Assembly (NCBI RefSeq): GCF_042956465.1
Contig: NZ_JBIBGL010000006.1
Span: 1-64,000, forward strand
Direction: 5' to 3'
Length of the DNA: 64,000 bases
DNA from: Embleya sp042956465
GTDB taxonomy: Bacteria > Actinomycetota > Actinomycetes > Streptomycetales > Streptomycetaceae
The notes below the pieces were generated by a model, which had not been told where the DNA came from, made no database searches, and was given only the letters and a program-made list of their open reading frames with translations. The stretch's first letter is position 1; each line of letters opens with the position of its first letter. Positions 33,117-41,716 of the stretch are shown piece after piece. The position numbers and the translations under genes are program-made.

Positions 33117-35237
33117 TCACTCGGGCCGGCGGCGCCGGATCAGCACCAGGGCACTGTGTGCCTCGACCGACCGGACGCTGCCGGCCTTGACCTCCACCTC
33201 GTCGGCGCCGTCCGGGTCGGCGGTGTCCACGGCGACGTGCCAGATGTCGCCGTGGTCGTGCAGGACCGGGATGCGGACGTTCACGCCCTCGTAGTGGGCG
33301 TTGAGCACGAACAGAAACGAGTCGTCGACGATCGGGCCGCCTCGGGAGTCCCGTTCGGAGATGGCGTCCCCGTTGAGGAAGACCACGACGGAGCGGGCGT
33401 CGGGTCGATCCCAGTCCTTCGCGGTCATCTCCGTGCCGTCCGGGCGGAACCACAGCAGGTCGGCCGGGCCGTCCGCGCCGTCGCCGCGAAAGAAGCGCCG
33501 GCGGCGCAGCACGGGGTGTTCGGCGCGGAGCCGGACCAGGCCGCGGGTGAATTCCAGGAGATCCTGTCGGGCCGGGTCGGTGACGGCCCGGGCCCAGTCC
33601 ATCCACGCGATCTCGTTGTCCTGGCAGTACACGTTGTTGTTGCCGTGCTGGGTGCGGCCGAGTTCGTCGCCGTGCGAGAGCATCGGCACGCCCTGCGCGA
33701 CGAACAGGGTCGTGAGCAGGTTGCGCTGCCGACGCTCGCGCAGCGCGCGTACGCCCGGGTCGTCGGTGTCGCCCTCGGCGCCGGAGTTCCACGAGCGGTT
33801 GTCGTCGGCGCCGTCGCGACCCTGCTCGCCGTTGGCCTCGTTGTGCTTGGTGTTGTAGGACACCAGGTCGCGCAGGGTGAAGCCGTCGTGCGCGGTGACG
33901 AAGTTGACGCCCGCGAGGGGCCTGCGGTGCTCGCTCGTGTACAGGTCGGCGGAACCGGTCAGGCGCACCGCGAACTCGGGCAGCACGCCGTCCGTACCGC
34001 GCCAGAAGTCGCGTACACAGTCCCGGAACTTGCCGTTCCACTCGCTCCACAGCGGCGGGAAGTTGCCGACCTGGTAGCCGCCCTCGCCCAGATCCCACGG
34101 CTCGGCGATCAGTTTGACCCGGCTGACCACCGGATCCTGCTGGACCAGGTCGAAGAACGCGGAGAGCCGGTCCACCTCGTGGAACTGCCGGGCCAGGGTG
34201 GCCGCCAGATCGAAGCGGAAGCCGTCCACGTGCATCTCGGTGACCCAGTGGCGCAGCGAGTCCATGATCAGCTGGAGCACGTTGGGGTGCCGCATCAGCA
34301 GACTGTTCCCGGTGCCGGTGGTGTCGTAGTAGTGCGCCGGATCGTCGTCCACGAGGCGGTAGTACGAGGCGTTGTCGATGCCGCGGAAGGAGAGCGTGGG
34401 CCCCAACTCGTTGCCCTCCGCGGTGTGGTTGTAGACCACGTCGAGGATGACCTCGATCCCGGCCGCGTGCAGGGCCTTGACCATCGCCTTGAACTCGGTG
34501 ACCTGTTCGCCGCGGCTCCCGGAGGACGAATAGGCGTTGTGCGGGGCGAGGAAGCCGATGGTGTTGTAGCCCCAGTAGTTCGACAACCCTCGGCCGATCA
34601 ACAATCCGTCCTGGACGAACTGGTGCACCGGCATGAGCTCGATCGCGGTGACGCCGAGTGCGGTCAGGTGCTCGATCACGGCGGGATGGGCGAGGCCGGC
34701 GTAGGTGCCGCGCCGGTGCTCGGGGACGGCGGGATGGGTGCGGGTCATGCCCTTGACGTGCGCCTCGTAGATCACCGTCTCGTGGTAAGGACGATTCGGG
34801 CTGCGGTCGTCGCCCCAGTCGAAGGTCGAGTCGGTCACCACCGACAACATGGTGTGGCCCAGGTTGTCCGAGGTGTTCCGCTGGTCCCGCGCCTCGGGAC
34901 GGTAGTCGAGCAGCGACGGGTGGCCGTCGGTGTTGCCGTCGATCGCCTTGGCGTAGGGGTCGATCAGGATCTTCGCCGGATTGCAGCGGTGCCCCCGGTC
35001 GGGATCGTGCGGTCCGTACACGCGGTACCCGTAGCGTGTGCCCGGCCCGACGCCGGGCAGGTAGCCGTGCCACACGAAGCCGTCCACCTCGGGCAGCGGC
35101 ACCCGCTGCTCGGTGCCGTCGTCGCCGATCAGCGCGACCTCGACGCGTTCGGCGACCTCGGAGAACACCGCGAAGTTGGTGCCCGAGCCGTCGAAGGTGG
35201 CGCCGAGGGGATGGGAGCTGCCATTCCATGCCTGCAT
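33117..35237 (-). CDS. glgX: Glycogen debranching enzyme
   Basis: 706 residues, the normal GlgX length. N-terminal carbohydrate-binding module E-set (about 8-100: HPLGATFDGSGTNFAVFSEVAERVEVALI), then a GH13 barrel. Catalytic motifs: DVVYNHTAEGN, GFRFDLA (nucleophile Asp), AEPWDLGEGGYQVG (acid Glu) and TAHDGFTLRDLVSYN (stabilising Asp). It removes alpha-1,6 branches from phosphorylase-trimmed glycogen. Cytoplasmic; no other glycogen genes adjoin. It starts at the ATG of MQAWNGS. Confidence 0.93.
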   Translation of the reverse strand: MQAWNGSSHPLGATFDGSGTNFAVFSEVAERVEVALIGDDGTEQRVPLPEVDGFVWHGYLPGVGPGTRYGYRVYGPHDPDRGHRCNPAKILIDPYAKAIDGNTDGHPSLLDYRPEARDQRNTSDNLGHTMLSVVTDSTFDWGDDRSPNRPYHETVIYEAHVKGMTRTHPAVPEHRRGTYAGLAHPAVIEHLTALGVTAIELMPVHQFVQDGLLIGRGLSNYWGYNTIGFLAPHNAYSSSGSRGEQVTEFKAMVKALHAAGIEVILDVVYNHTAEGNELGPTLSFRGIDNASYYRLVDDDPAHYYDTTGTGNSLLMRHPNVLQLIMDSLRHWVTEMHVDGFRFDLAATLARQFHEVDRLSAFFDLVQQDPVVSRVKLIAEPWDLGEGGYQVGNFPPLWSEWNGKFRDCVRDFWRGTDGVLPEFAVRLTGSADLYTSEHRRPLAGVNFVTAHDGFTLRDLVSYNTKHNEANGEQGRDGADDNRSWNSGAEGDTDDPGVRALRERRQRNLLTTLFVAQGVPMLSHGDELGRTQHGNNNVYCQDNEIAWMDWARAVTDPARQDLLEFTRGLVRLRAEHPVLRRRRFFRGDGADGPADLLWFRPDGTEMTAKDWDRPDARSVVVFLNGDAISERDSRGGPIVDDSFLFVLNAHYEGVNVRIPVLHDHGDIWHVAVDTADPDGADEVEVKAGSVRSVEAHSALVLIRRRRPE

Positions 35238-35381
35238 GAAGCGACATTAACCGGTCATATCGGGCAAGAATCCGATCGTCGACCCGGCGCAGTGGCGTGT
35301 CTCGTCGCGAACCGGGCCGATGCGTGTCGCACCCGGCCGATACGCCACGCGCGAAGGAACGGCCGGTGCGGACGGGGCCGC

Positions 35382-36188
35382 TCAGCGCCCGTGCGGGAAA
35401 CCGCCGGACGGCTTGGAGGCGGGAGCCGCCTCGACCGGGTCGGCGGCGGGGAAGGGGCTTCCGGCCGGCCCCGCGGGCTGCCGCGCGGACTCGGGCGGCA
35501 CGCTCCGGGGGCGTACCGTACGCCACCACGCACCGGAGTCCCACTTCGGCCGGCTGCGGGTGAACGGCAGGCAACACAGCCCGATCAGCACCGCGCTCAG
35601 GTGTCCGGTCGCGGTGAAGTCCCGATGCACGAACATCGGCAGGCCGACGTACAGGGCCAGGCCCGCCAGATAGGGCCACAACCACGGTCCGGCGATGCGG
35701 TGGCAGAGCAGCCCCGCGACGGCCATGTACCCGTAGCTGGGGCCGACGTCCAGCTGAAAGCGCGCGCTCGGGGCCGCCGTCCCGGCGTGGACCTGCGCCA
35801 GGACGATCGCCTGGCTGATGCACGTGGCGCCCACGTGCCCGAGTGCGGCGACGGCCAGCCACCGCCGAGTCCCGATCCACCGCTCGGCGACCGCGCACAG
35901 CACGGTGAACATGACCGTGAACTTGAACAGGTGCAAACCCTGGTCCCACGCGGCGCTGGTCACCAGCACCCGCAGCGGCGCGGTGTCGAGGTTGTGCAGG
36001 TTCGTGCTCTGTCCGCGGAGGAAGGCGATGCGCTCGTCGGCGGTCAGCCGGATGTACTGATCGGCTGTCGTCACATAGAGGATCAGCAGCCAGAGATAGG
36101 TACCGGGGGCCGAGACCATCCAGTCGCGGACTGCGCCGAGGGCTCGCCGGGTCGAATCCTGGCGGGGCACGGGCAATGGTCTTCCCAT
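35382..36188 (-). CDS. Rhomboid-like integral membrane protein
   Basis: 268 residues. Six hydrophobic segments from about residue 27 to 215, then a Pro/Ala/Ser-rich cytoplasmic tail. GPSYGYMAVAGLLCHR and the later TGHLSAVLIGL occupy the positions of the rhomboid GxSG and His motifs. The serine context is not canonical, so it may be an inactive rhomboid-like protein as found widely in actinomycetes. The start at ATG 36186-36188 has no convincing ribosome site; GTG 15 bases downstream is an alternative. Confidence 0.65.
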   Translation of the reverse strand: MGRPLPVPRQDSTRRALGAVRDWMVSAPGTYLWLLILYVTTADQYIRLTADERIAFLRGQSTNLHNLDTAPLRVLVTSAAWDQGLHLFKFTVMFTVLCAVAERWIGTRRWLAVAALGHVGATCISQAIVLAQVHAGTAAPSARFQLDVGPSYGYMAVAGLLCHRIAGPWLWPYLAGLALYVGLPMFVHRDFTATGHLSAVLIGLCCLPFTRSRPKWDSGAWWRTVRPRSVPPESARQPAGPAGSPFPAADPVEAAPASKPSGGFPHGR

Positions 36189-36321
36189 CGGGAGGCAGAG
36201 GTTCGCCCCGATACAACCACGAACAACCGGCCGGCCGAACCCGGGGCCCGCGCACAGGTCCTGCCGGGGATTCGTCGGTTCGGCGGGGGTCTCGGCGGAT
36301 TCACCGGCGCGTCGTCGGGGG

Positions 36322-36337
36322 CTTTGCTGCGGCAAAG
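36322..36337. promoter_or_regulatory. Inverted repeat in rhomboid-like / MmpL divergent region
   Basis: CTTTGC (36322-36327), TGCG, GCAAAG (36332-36337), in the only AT-richer part of the 253-bp divergent spacer. Candidate operator for one or both genes. Confidence 0.35.
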
Positions 36338-36441
36338 TGCGCAAAATGGGCGGGATTGCGATGTGTCGGTGTGATCGCGGGGCGTCGCGTGACGGTCCGT
36401 GAAGGGGTTACGGCCGGTCGGTCGGTGCGGAGGGAAGCGGC

Positions 36442-38649
36442 TTGTCCACCTATCTGTTCCGGCTGGGGAAGTGGGCGTTTCGGCGTCGGCGGCTCGTGTT
36501 GGCCATCTGGCTTGCCCTGGCCGTGGGCGCGGTGGTTCTTGCCACGGTGAGTGGCGGCAAGACCAATGACACCTTCACGATCCCCGGGACCGAGGCACAA
36601 CGCACGACGGACCTGCTGCAGGACAAGCTGCCTGCGCTCGGCGGCGGCCAGACACAGGTGGTGTTCGCCGGGAAGGGCACGGCCAAGGTCACCGACCAGG
36701 GCCCTCGGGCCGGTATCGAGGCGGCGATCGCGCAGTTGCGGACCGTACCGCAAGTGGCCTCCGTGTCCGACCCGTTCACCGATCAGGGCGTGGCGCCCGA
36801 CGCGCAGGTCGCGCTCGGCTGGGTCCAGTACACCGCGCAGCCGGCCGACGTCGAGGACGCCACCCTGGACAAGCTCCGGGACGCGGTGGCGCCGGCCCGG
36901 CAGGCCGGGGTGCAAGTCGAGTACTCGGGCAGTGTGTACCCGGGCTGGCGGATCACCCCCTCCGAGCTGCCGGAGGTGCTCGGTCTGGTGATCGCGCTGA
37001 TCATCCTGCTGATCACGTTCGGCGCGATCGTGGCCGCCGGCGTGCCGATCGTCACCGCGATCATCGGCGTCGTGATCGCCCTGATGGGTGTGACCGCGCT
37101 CGCGTCGGTGGTGAACATCGCGTCGGCGTCCACGACGGTGGCGCTCATGCTCGGGTTGTCCTGCGGCATCGACTACGGGCTCTTCATCCTGTTCAGGCAC
37201 CGCAACAATCTGATCTCCGGCATGGCGGTGGAGGAGTCCGCAGCCCTGGCCCTGGGCACCGCCGGCAGTTCGGTGGTCTTCGCCGGGCTCACCGTGATCA
37301 TCGCCCTGTGCGGGCTGGCCGTGGTGGGCATCCCGTTCCTGACCCTGATGGGCCTGTGCGCCGCCGCGGCGGTGGCGGTCGCGTTGTTGATCGCGCTCAC
37401 CCTGCTGCCCGCGATCCTGGGCTTCGCCGGTCCCAAGGTTGCCTCGTTCATCGACACGCGGCTGCGCCCCGGCCATCACGAGGAGGTGGCCCGGATCACC
37501 GCGACCGAACCGGCCCGGACCTTCGGCGCGGCCTGGGCACGCTTCGTGGTGCGCCACCGGATTCCGGTGCTGGTCCTCGGCATCGGTCTGTTGCTCGTAC
37601 TGGCGATCCCGGCGACGAGCATGGAGCTGGGCCTGCCCAGCGCCTCCTCCCAGCCCGAGTCTTCGACCCAGCGCAAGGCGTACGACCTGACCGCGGCGAG
37701 TTTCGGACCCGGGTTCAACGGACCCCTCCTGGTGGTCGCCGACGGGCCGGTGAATCAGGCCGGCATGCAGAATCTGGTGATCGCGCTCAAGCAGCAGCCG
37801 GACGTGGCCACGGCGGGCCCGCTCGCCGTGAACGATCAGGTCGCCGTGGTCCGGGTGATTCCCACCACCGGGCCCGACTCCGGCACCACCGCCGACCTGG
37901 TGCACCACATCCGCGACAACCGTGCGGCGATCGAGGCGGGCGTCGGCGCGCCGATCCTGGTCGGTGGCAGCACCGCGTCCAACATCGACGTGTCCGCCAA
38001 GCTCTCCGCCGCGCTTCCGGTGTTCCTGGCCGTGGTGATCGGGCTGGCGTTCGTGCTGCTCACCTTCGCGTTCCGGACCATCCTGGTGCCGATCAAGTCG
38101 ATCATCGGCTTCCTGCTGTCGGTCGCGGCGGCGCTCGGCGCCCTGGTCGCGATGTTCCAATGGGGCTGGGGCGAGCACATCTTCGACGTCACCCCGACCG
38201 AGACGATCAGCTTCCTGCCGATCCTGATGCTCGCGATCATCTTCGGACTGTCCAGCGACTACGAGGTGTTCGTCGTCTCCCGGATCAAGGAGGACTTCTC
38301 CACCACCGGCGATGCACGCGGTGCGGTCGCGCGCGGCACCGGGCTGTCCGCCCGCGTGGTGACGGCGGCGGCGCTGATCATGTTCGCGATCTTCGTGGCA
38401 TTCATGTTCACCGACGACCCGACCATCAAGACGATCGGCTTCGGCTTCGCGGTCGGTGTCTTCCTGGACGCCTTCGTGGTCCGGCTGACCCTGGTCCCGG
38501 CGACGATGGCGATCATCCGCGCGAGGCTCTGGTACCACCCCCAGTGGTTCGCCGAGTACGTCCCGGACCCGGACATCGAGGGCAAACACCTGGAGGAGCG
38601 CCTGACCGGCGGCACACCCGGCGGCAGCGGCGGCACGAGAGCGCGCTGA
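36442..38649 (+). CDS. MmpL-family RND transporter
   Basis: 735 residues from TTG with GGAGGGA eight bases upstream. Classic MMPL layout: TM1 (RRLVLAIWLALAVGAVVLA), a periplasmic loop (about 40-170), TM2-6 (about 175-345), a second loop (about 390-515), TM7-12 ending about 690, and a basic/Gly-rich tail. Conserved LGLSCGIDYGLFILFRHR in TM4 and LPILMLAIIFGLSSDYEVFVVSRI in the second half carry the Asp-Tyr pairs of proton relay. It exports lipids or other hydrophobic compounds. Monocistronic. Confidence 0.92.
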   Translation: MSTYLFRLGKWAFRRRRLVLAIWLALAVGAVVLATVSGGKTNDTFTIPGTEAQRTTDLLQDKLPALGGGQTQVVFAGKGTAKVTDQGPRAGIEAAIAQLRTVPQVASVSDPFTDQGVAPDAQVALGWVQYTAQPADVEDATLDKLRDAVAPARQAGVQVEYSGSVYPGWRITPSELPEVLGLVIALIILLITFGAIVAAGVPIVTAIIGVVIALMGVTALASVVNIASASTTVALMLGLSCGIDYGLFILFRHRNNLISGMAVEESAALALGTAGSSVVFAGLTVIIALCGLAVVGIPFLTLMGLCAAAAVAVALLIALTLLPAILGFAGPKVASFIDTRLRPGHHEEVARITATEPARTFGAAWARFVVRHRIPVLVLGIGLLLVLAIPATSMELGLPSASSQPESSTQRKAYDLTAASFGPGFNGPLLVVADGPVNQAGMQNLVIALKQQPDVATAGPLAVNDQVAVVRVIPTTGPDSGTTADLVHHIRDNRAAIEAGVGAPILVGGSTASNIDVSAKLSAALPVFLAVVIGLAFVLLTFAFRTILVPIKSIIGFLLSVAAALGALVAMFQWGWGEHIFDVTPTETISFLPILMLAIIFGLSSDYEVFVVSRIKEDFSTTGDARGAVARGTGLSARVVTAAALIMFAIFVAFMFTDDPTIKTIGFGFAVGVFLDAFVVRLTLVPATMAIIRARLWYHPQWFAEYVPDPDIEGKHLEERLTGGTPGGSGGTRAR

Positions 38650-38659
38650 CGCGCGGGGT

Positions 38660-38682
38660 GCCGGGTCTCGGTGTCGCCCGGC
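38660..38682. terminator. Weak hairpin between convergent genes
   Basis: GCCGGG (38660-38665) and CCCGGC (38677-38682), 11-base loop, 11 bp after the MmpL stop. Confidence 0.4.
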
Positions 38683-38751
38683 CTTGCGTCGCGCGGTCTT
38701 CGGCCGGCGGCGCCCGCCCTGCTCGGCCCGAGCGACTCGGCCCCGCCGCGC

Positions 38752-39273
38752 TCAGTCCCGCGCCGCTCCGTCGCCCGCCGGCGGGGGCACGTCGCCGCCA
38801 CGGATCGCGGCCAGGACGATCGGGTCGGAACACGCACGCGCGAAGCGGGCGATGCGGTGCTCGATCTCACGCCGGAGTACGAGCGTCCCGATGCGCTCGG
38901 CGACCGGCGCCAACCAGCGCGGACGACAGCCGAAGTTGTAGCGCCACACCGCCCGGGTGCGACCCGGCTCGCCCGGGACCGGGGTGAACCGCCAACCGCC
39001 GCCCATCTTCGCGAAGAACCACGACCCCTCGACCATCCGCATGCCCACGTTGGTCGGCGGCTGGTAGGAGACGTACTCGCTGATCATCCGAAAGCCGACC
39101 CGATGAATGGTGAGCGTGCGCACACCCTTGCCCGGCTCGGTGGCACCGTCCAGGAAGCGCTGCCCGCGGATGAACGGATCCCACCGCCTGCGCACCGCGC
39201 CGGTCGTCTGCGACACCGCGAACGCCGTCGCCGGGTCGACGGGTACCTCGACCGACGCTTCCACCAGGGGCAT
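38752..39273 (-). CDS. SRPBCC (START-like) family protein
   Basis: 173 residues from ATG 39271-39273 (or three codons earlier at 39282). N-terminal strand VEASVEVPVDPATAFAV followed by RRRWDPFIRGQRFL and the pattern WRFTPVPGEPGRTRAVWRYNFG, then a long C-terminal helix (GTLVLRREIEHRIARFARAC), which is the helix-grip START-like fold. These bind hydrophobic ligands or act as cyclases or sterol-like carriers. Function here unknown. It is divergent from the RiPP cassette at 39504. Confidence 0.82.
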   Translation of the reverse strand: MPLVEASVEVPVDPATAFAVSQTTGAVRRRWDPFIRGQRFLDGATEPGKGVRTLTIHRVGFRMISEYVSYQPPTNVGMRMVEGSWFFAKMGGGWRFTPVPGEPGRTRAVWRYNFGCRPRWLAPVAERIGTLVLRREIEHRIARFARACSDPIVLAAIRGGDVPPPAGDGAARD

Positions 39274-39503
39274 GCCGGCCATCCTGTCAGGTCGGCCCGA
39301 TCCGCGTCCGACCCGGTCCGGGACGGATCCGGGGGACCCTTCGCGGCGGTCGCATCGCGTTCGGAGCGACCGTCTCGGGCGAAGCGGGAGGGGGTCGGCC
39401 GCCTCTTTTTGCCAAGCAGATGCAACTGATGTGCCCCATCCGGGCGTTGATGAAGGTGACGCACCGTTTCGGGTTCGTCGGACACCCACAGTCAGGAGAG
39501 GTC

Positions 39504-39695
39504 ATGCCCGGTCCCTTGATTCTCGGCCGCAGGGCCCCCGTCCCCACCCGAGGTGCGCCCGCACTGCCCCGGCACCACTACGATCCCGACTTGTGCGTCA
39601 ACGTCACCCCGGGCGGAACGCTGCTGATCCACGCGGTCGACTCCGGCACCTACACCGGAACGCAGGAACCCAGGGGATACAAGAAGGATGACTGA
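39504..39695 (+). CDS. Putative graspetide (ATP-grasp-modified RiPP) precursor peptide
   Basis: 63 residues from ATG with AGGAGAGG immediately upstream; an upstream Met at 39420 has no ribosome site. The leader (MPGPLILGRRAPVPTRGAPA) is followed by HHYDPDLCVNVTPGGTLLI, matching the conserved 'YDP..q..v.pdG' block of ATP-grasp target peptides. The C-terminal core (about 46-63, DSGTYTGTQEPRGYKKDD) is rich in Thr/Ser/Tyr/Lys donors and Asp/Glu acceptors, as needed for side-chain ester or amide cross-links. The last 8 bp overlap the ATP-grasp gene. Small size, motif and neighbour make a RiPP precursor the best reading. Confidence 0.78.
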   Translation: MPGPLILGRRAPVPTRGAPALPRHHYDPDLCVNVTPGGTLLIHAVDSGTYTGTQEPRGYKKDD

Positions 39696-40665
39696 TCACG
39701 ACGCGAGCGTCGTGATCGTGGCCACCGAGGAGGACCTGACCGCCGACATGGTGGCGGCGCACCTCCTCGGCGGCCCCGTGGCCCTGCTCCGGCTGGACCC
39801 GGGCCGCCTGCGCGAACGCCCGCTGGTCACGGGTCGGTTCGCCGGTGGGCGCTGGCACACCGTGCTGGCCTCGGGGCGGGCGACGGTGACCCTGGACGAG
39901 CGCTGTGCGGTCTACTGGCGCAAGCCCACCCGGCCGGACACCCTGGCCACCGCCGAGGAGCGCTGGCGTGCGGACGAGAACACCACCGCACTGCTGGGCC
40001 TGTTGCGCGCCCACCCGCTGAAGGTGTGGATCGACGACCCCACCGTCGTGGCGGCCTCACTGCACAAGCCCACCCAACTGGCGACCGCCGCGCGCAACGG
40101 TTTCGCGGTGCCCGACACGCTGTTCACCAGCGATCCGCACGCCGCCCGGGCGTTCATCGCCACACACCGGGACAAGGTCGTGGTCAAGGCGCTCACCCAG
40201 CGGCACACCACCTTCATCCCGACCACCCGCATCCACCTCACGGACGACCTGGCGGGCATCGCCGGCACTCTGCACTACCTGCAAGCCCTGGTCGAGGACC
40301 GACTGTTCGACGCCCGGGTGACGGTCGTGGACGATCGGGTGTTCGCCGCCGCGATCAGGACCGACGGCGCGCTCGACTGGCGGGCCGTTCCGCGGGAGGC
40401 GGCCGAGTACCGGGCGATCGACCCGCCGGCGGAGATCGCGAGGGCATGCGTGGAGCACGTGCGCGACCTGGGGTTGGTCTACGCCGCACTGGACTTCGTG
40501 GTCACCTCGGCCGGCTGGACCTACCTGGAGACCAACTGCGTGGGCGAGTTCGGCTGGATCGAGAGTGCGACCGGCCTGCCGATCTCGGCGCAACTCGCCC
40601 GAATTCTCTCCCGGGGACCGGCCCGGCGCAGGACGATCTTGTCCTGCGCGTCCGGGAGAATGTGA
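39688..40665 (+). CDS. ATP-grasp peptide ligase (RiPP maturase)
   Basis: 325 residues, start overlapping the precursor gene by 8 bp. N-terminal domain (about 1-110) ends in YWRKPTRP, typical of MvdD/SAV_5884-type maturases. The ATP-grasp lobes follow: KPTQLATAARNGFAVPDTLFT (about 126-146), DKVVVKALTQRH (ATP lysine, about 172-183) and LETNCVGEFGWIE (metal-binding Glu/Asn, about 275-287). These enzymes phosphorylate Asp/Glu side chains of a precursor and close omega-ester or omega-amide rings. Cytoplasmic. Two bases separate it from the kinase-like gene. Confidence 0.88.
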   Translation: MTDHDASVVIVATEEDLTADMVAAHLLGGPVALLRLDPGRLRERPLVTGRFAGGRWHTVLASGRATVTLDERCAVYWRKPTRPDTLATAEERWRADENTTALLGLLRAHPLKVWIDDPTVVAASLHKPTQLATAARNGFAVPDTLFTSDPHAARAFIATHRDKVVVKALTQRHTTFIPTTRIHLTDDLAGIAGTLHYLQALVEDRLFDARVTVVDDRVFAAAIRTDGALDWRAVPREAAEYRAIDPPAEIARACVEHVRDLGLVYAALDFVVTSAGWTYLETNCVGEFGWIESATGLPISAQLARILSRGPARRRTILSCASGRM

Positions 40666-40667
40666 CG

Positions 40668-41504
40668 ATGGATCCGCTGCTCGCCGCCGCGTTGGAGACT
40701 CTCGGCATCGCCGACCGGCCACGCCCGCTGACCTCGCATCACACCCACGCCTGGCGGGCGGGCGGGTGGCGGATCAAGACCGCGGAGGGGCCGGCCGACG
40801 CCGTCTCGCTGCACCACGAGGCCCGTGCGTTGACCATACTTCGCGAACAGGGCCTGTATCCGGTCGGCGGCACACACGGACACGTCGGCGACGGCGTGTG
40901 GACGGCGGTGGAGTGGCGTCAGGGGGTGACCCTGTGGCGCTGGTGCGAATCGGCCCGCCGTACCGGTCCCGGCCCCGCGGACCGATTGCCCGCGCTGGCC
41001 CGGCGGGCGTTCGCGGCGCTGGCGCGGCTGCACGCGGTGGGCTGGCACCACGGGGACATCCAGCCGATGAACATCCTGGTCACCCCGGGCGACGGGATCG
41101 AGTTCATCGACCACGACCTGACCCATCATCGGGATCTGCTTCCGCTGCCGCTTCCCTATCGGGGCGGGATGGACCTGACCACGGCCCCCGAGGTCGCCCG
41201 GCAACTCCTGGACACCGGGCCCGGACACCACGTGAGCCTCACCGACGCCGCCGAGGTGTACAGCCTGGGCGCCTCGTTCCGGGCGGCGTGGACCGGCAGC
41301 GCGCCGGCGACGGACCGGGCGATCGGGGGGCGGATCGGCGCCGCCGACATCCTGGAGGACATCGCCACCGGCCGGCATCGCCCCCCGCTGGCCGCCGTGC
41401 GCCCGTGGCCGGACCCCGACCTGGAGGCACTGCTGGAAGCGACGATGTCCCTGGACCCGAGGGACCGGGCCGCGGTGAGCCCGGCGGCGCCGTATCGCTG
41501 CTGA
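40668..41504 (+). CDS. Kinase-fold (APH/protein-kinase-like) protein in graspetide cassette
   Basis: 278 residues from ATG two bases after the ATP-grasp stop. Kinase landmarks are intact: RIKT (Lys about 37), Glu about 51 in HHEARALTIL, hinge AVEWRQGVTLW, catalytic loop HHGDIQPMNILV (Asp about 130, Asn about 135) and metal-binding EFIDHDL (Asp about 148). It is short, with a compact C-lobe ending DPDLEALLEATMSLDPRDR, more like an aminoglycoside-phosphotransferase or small Ser/Thr kinase. Coupled to the precursor and ligase genes, it may phosphorylate the peptide or provide self-protection. In the best-known relatives this slot holds a methyltransferase. Confidence 0.82.
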   Translation: MDPLLAAALETLGIADRPRPLTSHHTHAWRAGGWRIKTAEGPADAVSLHHEARALTILREQGLYPVGGTHGHVGDGVWTAVEWRQGVTLWRWCESARRTGPGPADRLPALARRAFAALARLHAVGWHHGDIQPMNILVTPGDGIEFIDHDLTHHRDLLPLPLPYRGGMDLTTAPEVARQLLDTGPGHHVSLTDAAEVYSLGASFRAAWTGSAPATDRAIGGRIGAADILEDIATGRHRPPLAAVRPWPDPDLEALLEATMSLDPRDRAAVSPAAPYRC

Positions 41505-41546
41505 ACGGCACGGCGAGTGCCCGGCGTTCGCCGCCGGGAAACACGC

Positions 41547-41595
41547 GACGGGCGCCCGCCGCCGCGTCGCGGGACGCGAGGGTCGGGCGCCCGTC
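41547..41595. terminator. Hairpin terminator after the RiPP cassette
   Basis: GACGGGCGCCC (41547-41557) pairs with GGGCGCCCGTC (41585-41595); the intervening 27 bases contain a further GCGTC/GACGC stem. It separates the RiPP cassette from the convergent SGNH hydrolase gene. Confidence 0.7.
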
Positions 41596-41716
41596 GGGCC
41601 GTGTGGGGTGGATACCTGCCGTCCCGCCACGGAAGGTGAGGGCCGAGTTCCCGTCGGGTGCCCGGAGCCGTGTCCGGGACGACCCGGTGCCCGCTCCGAC
41701 GGGTCCGGTGGTGCCG

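Noticed and set aside
32971..36255. A 1094-codon open frame on the minus strand and a 1090-codon frame on the plus strand (33102-36374)
   Set aside because: Both are shadows of glgX and the rhomboid-like gene: Arg/Pro/Gly-biased, no ribosome site, no domains, while glgX on the minus strand in another frame has complete GH13 motifs.
36301..38589. A 762-codon minus-strand frame opposite the MmpL gene
   Set aside because: Shadow frame: His/Arg/Gly/Gln-rich, no membrane segments, while the plus strand has a full MmpL protein.
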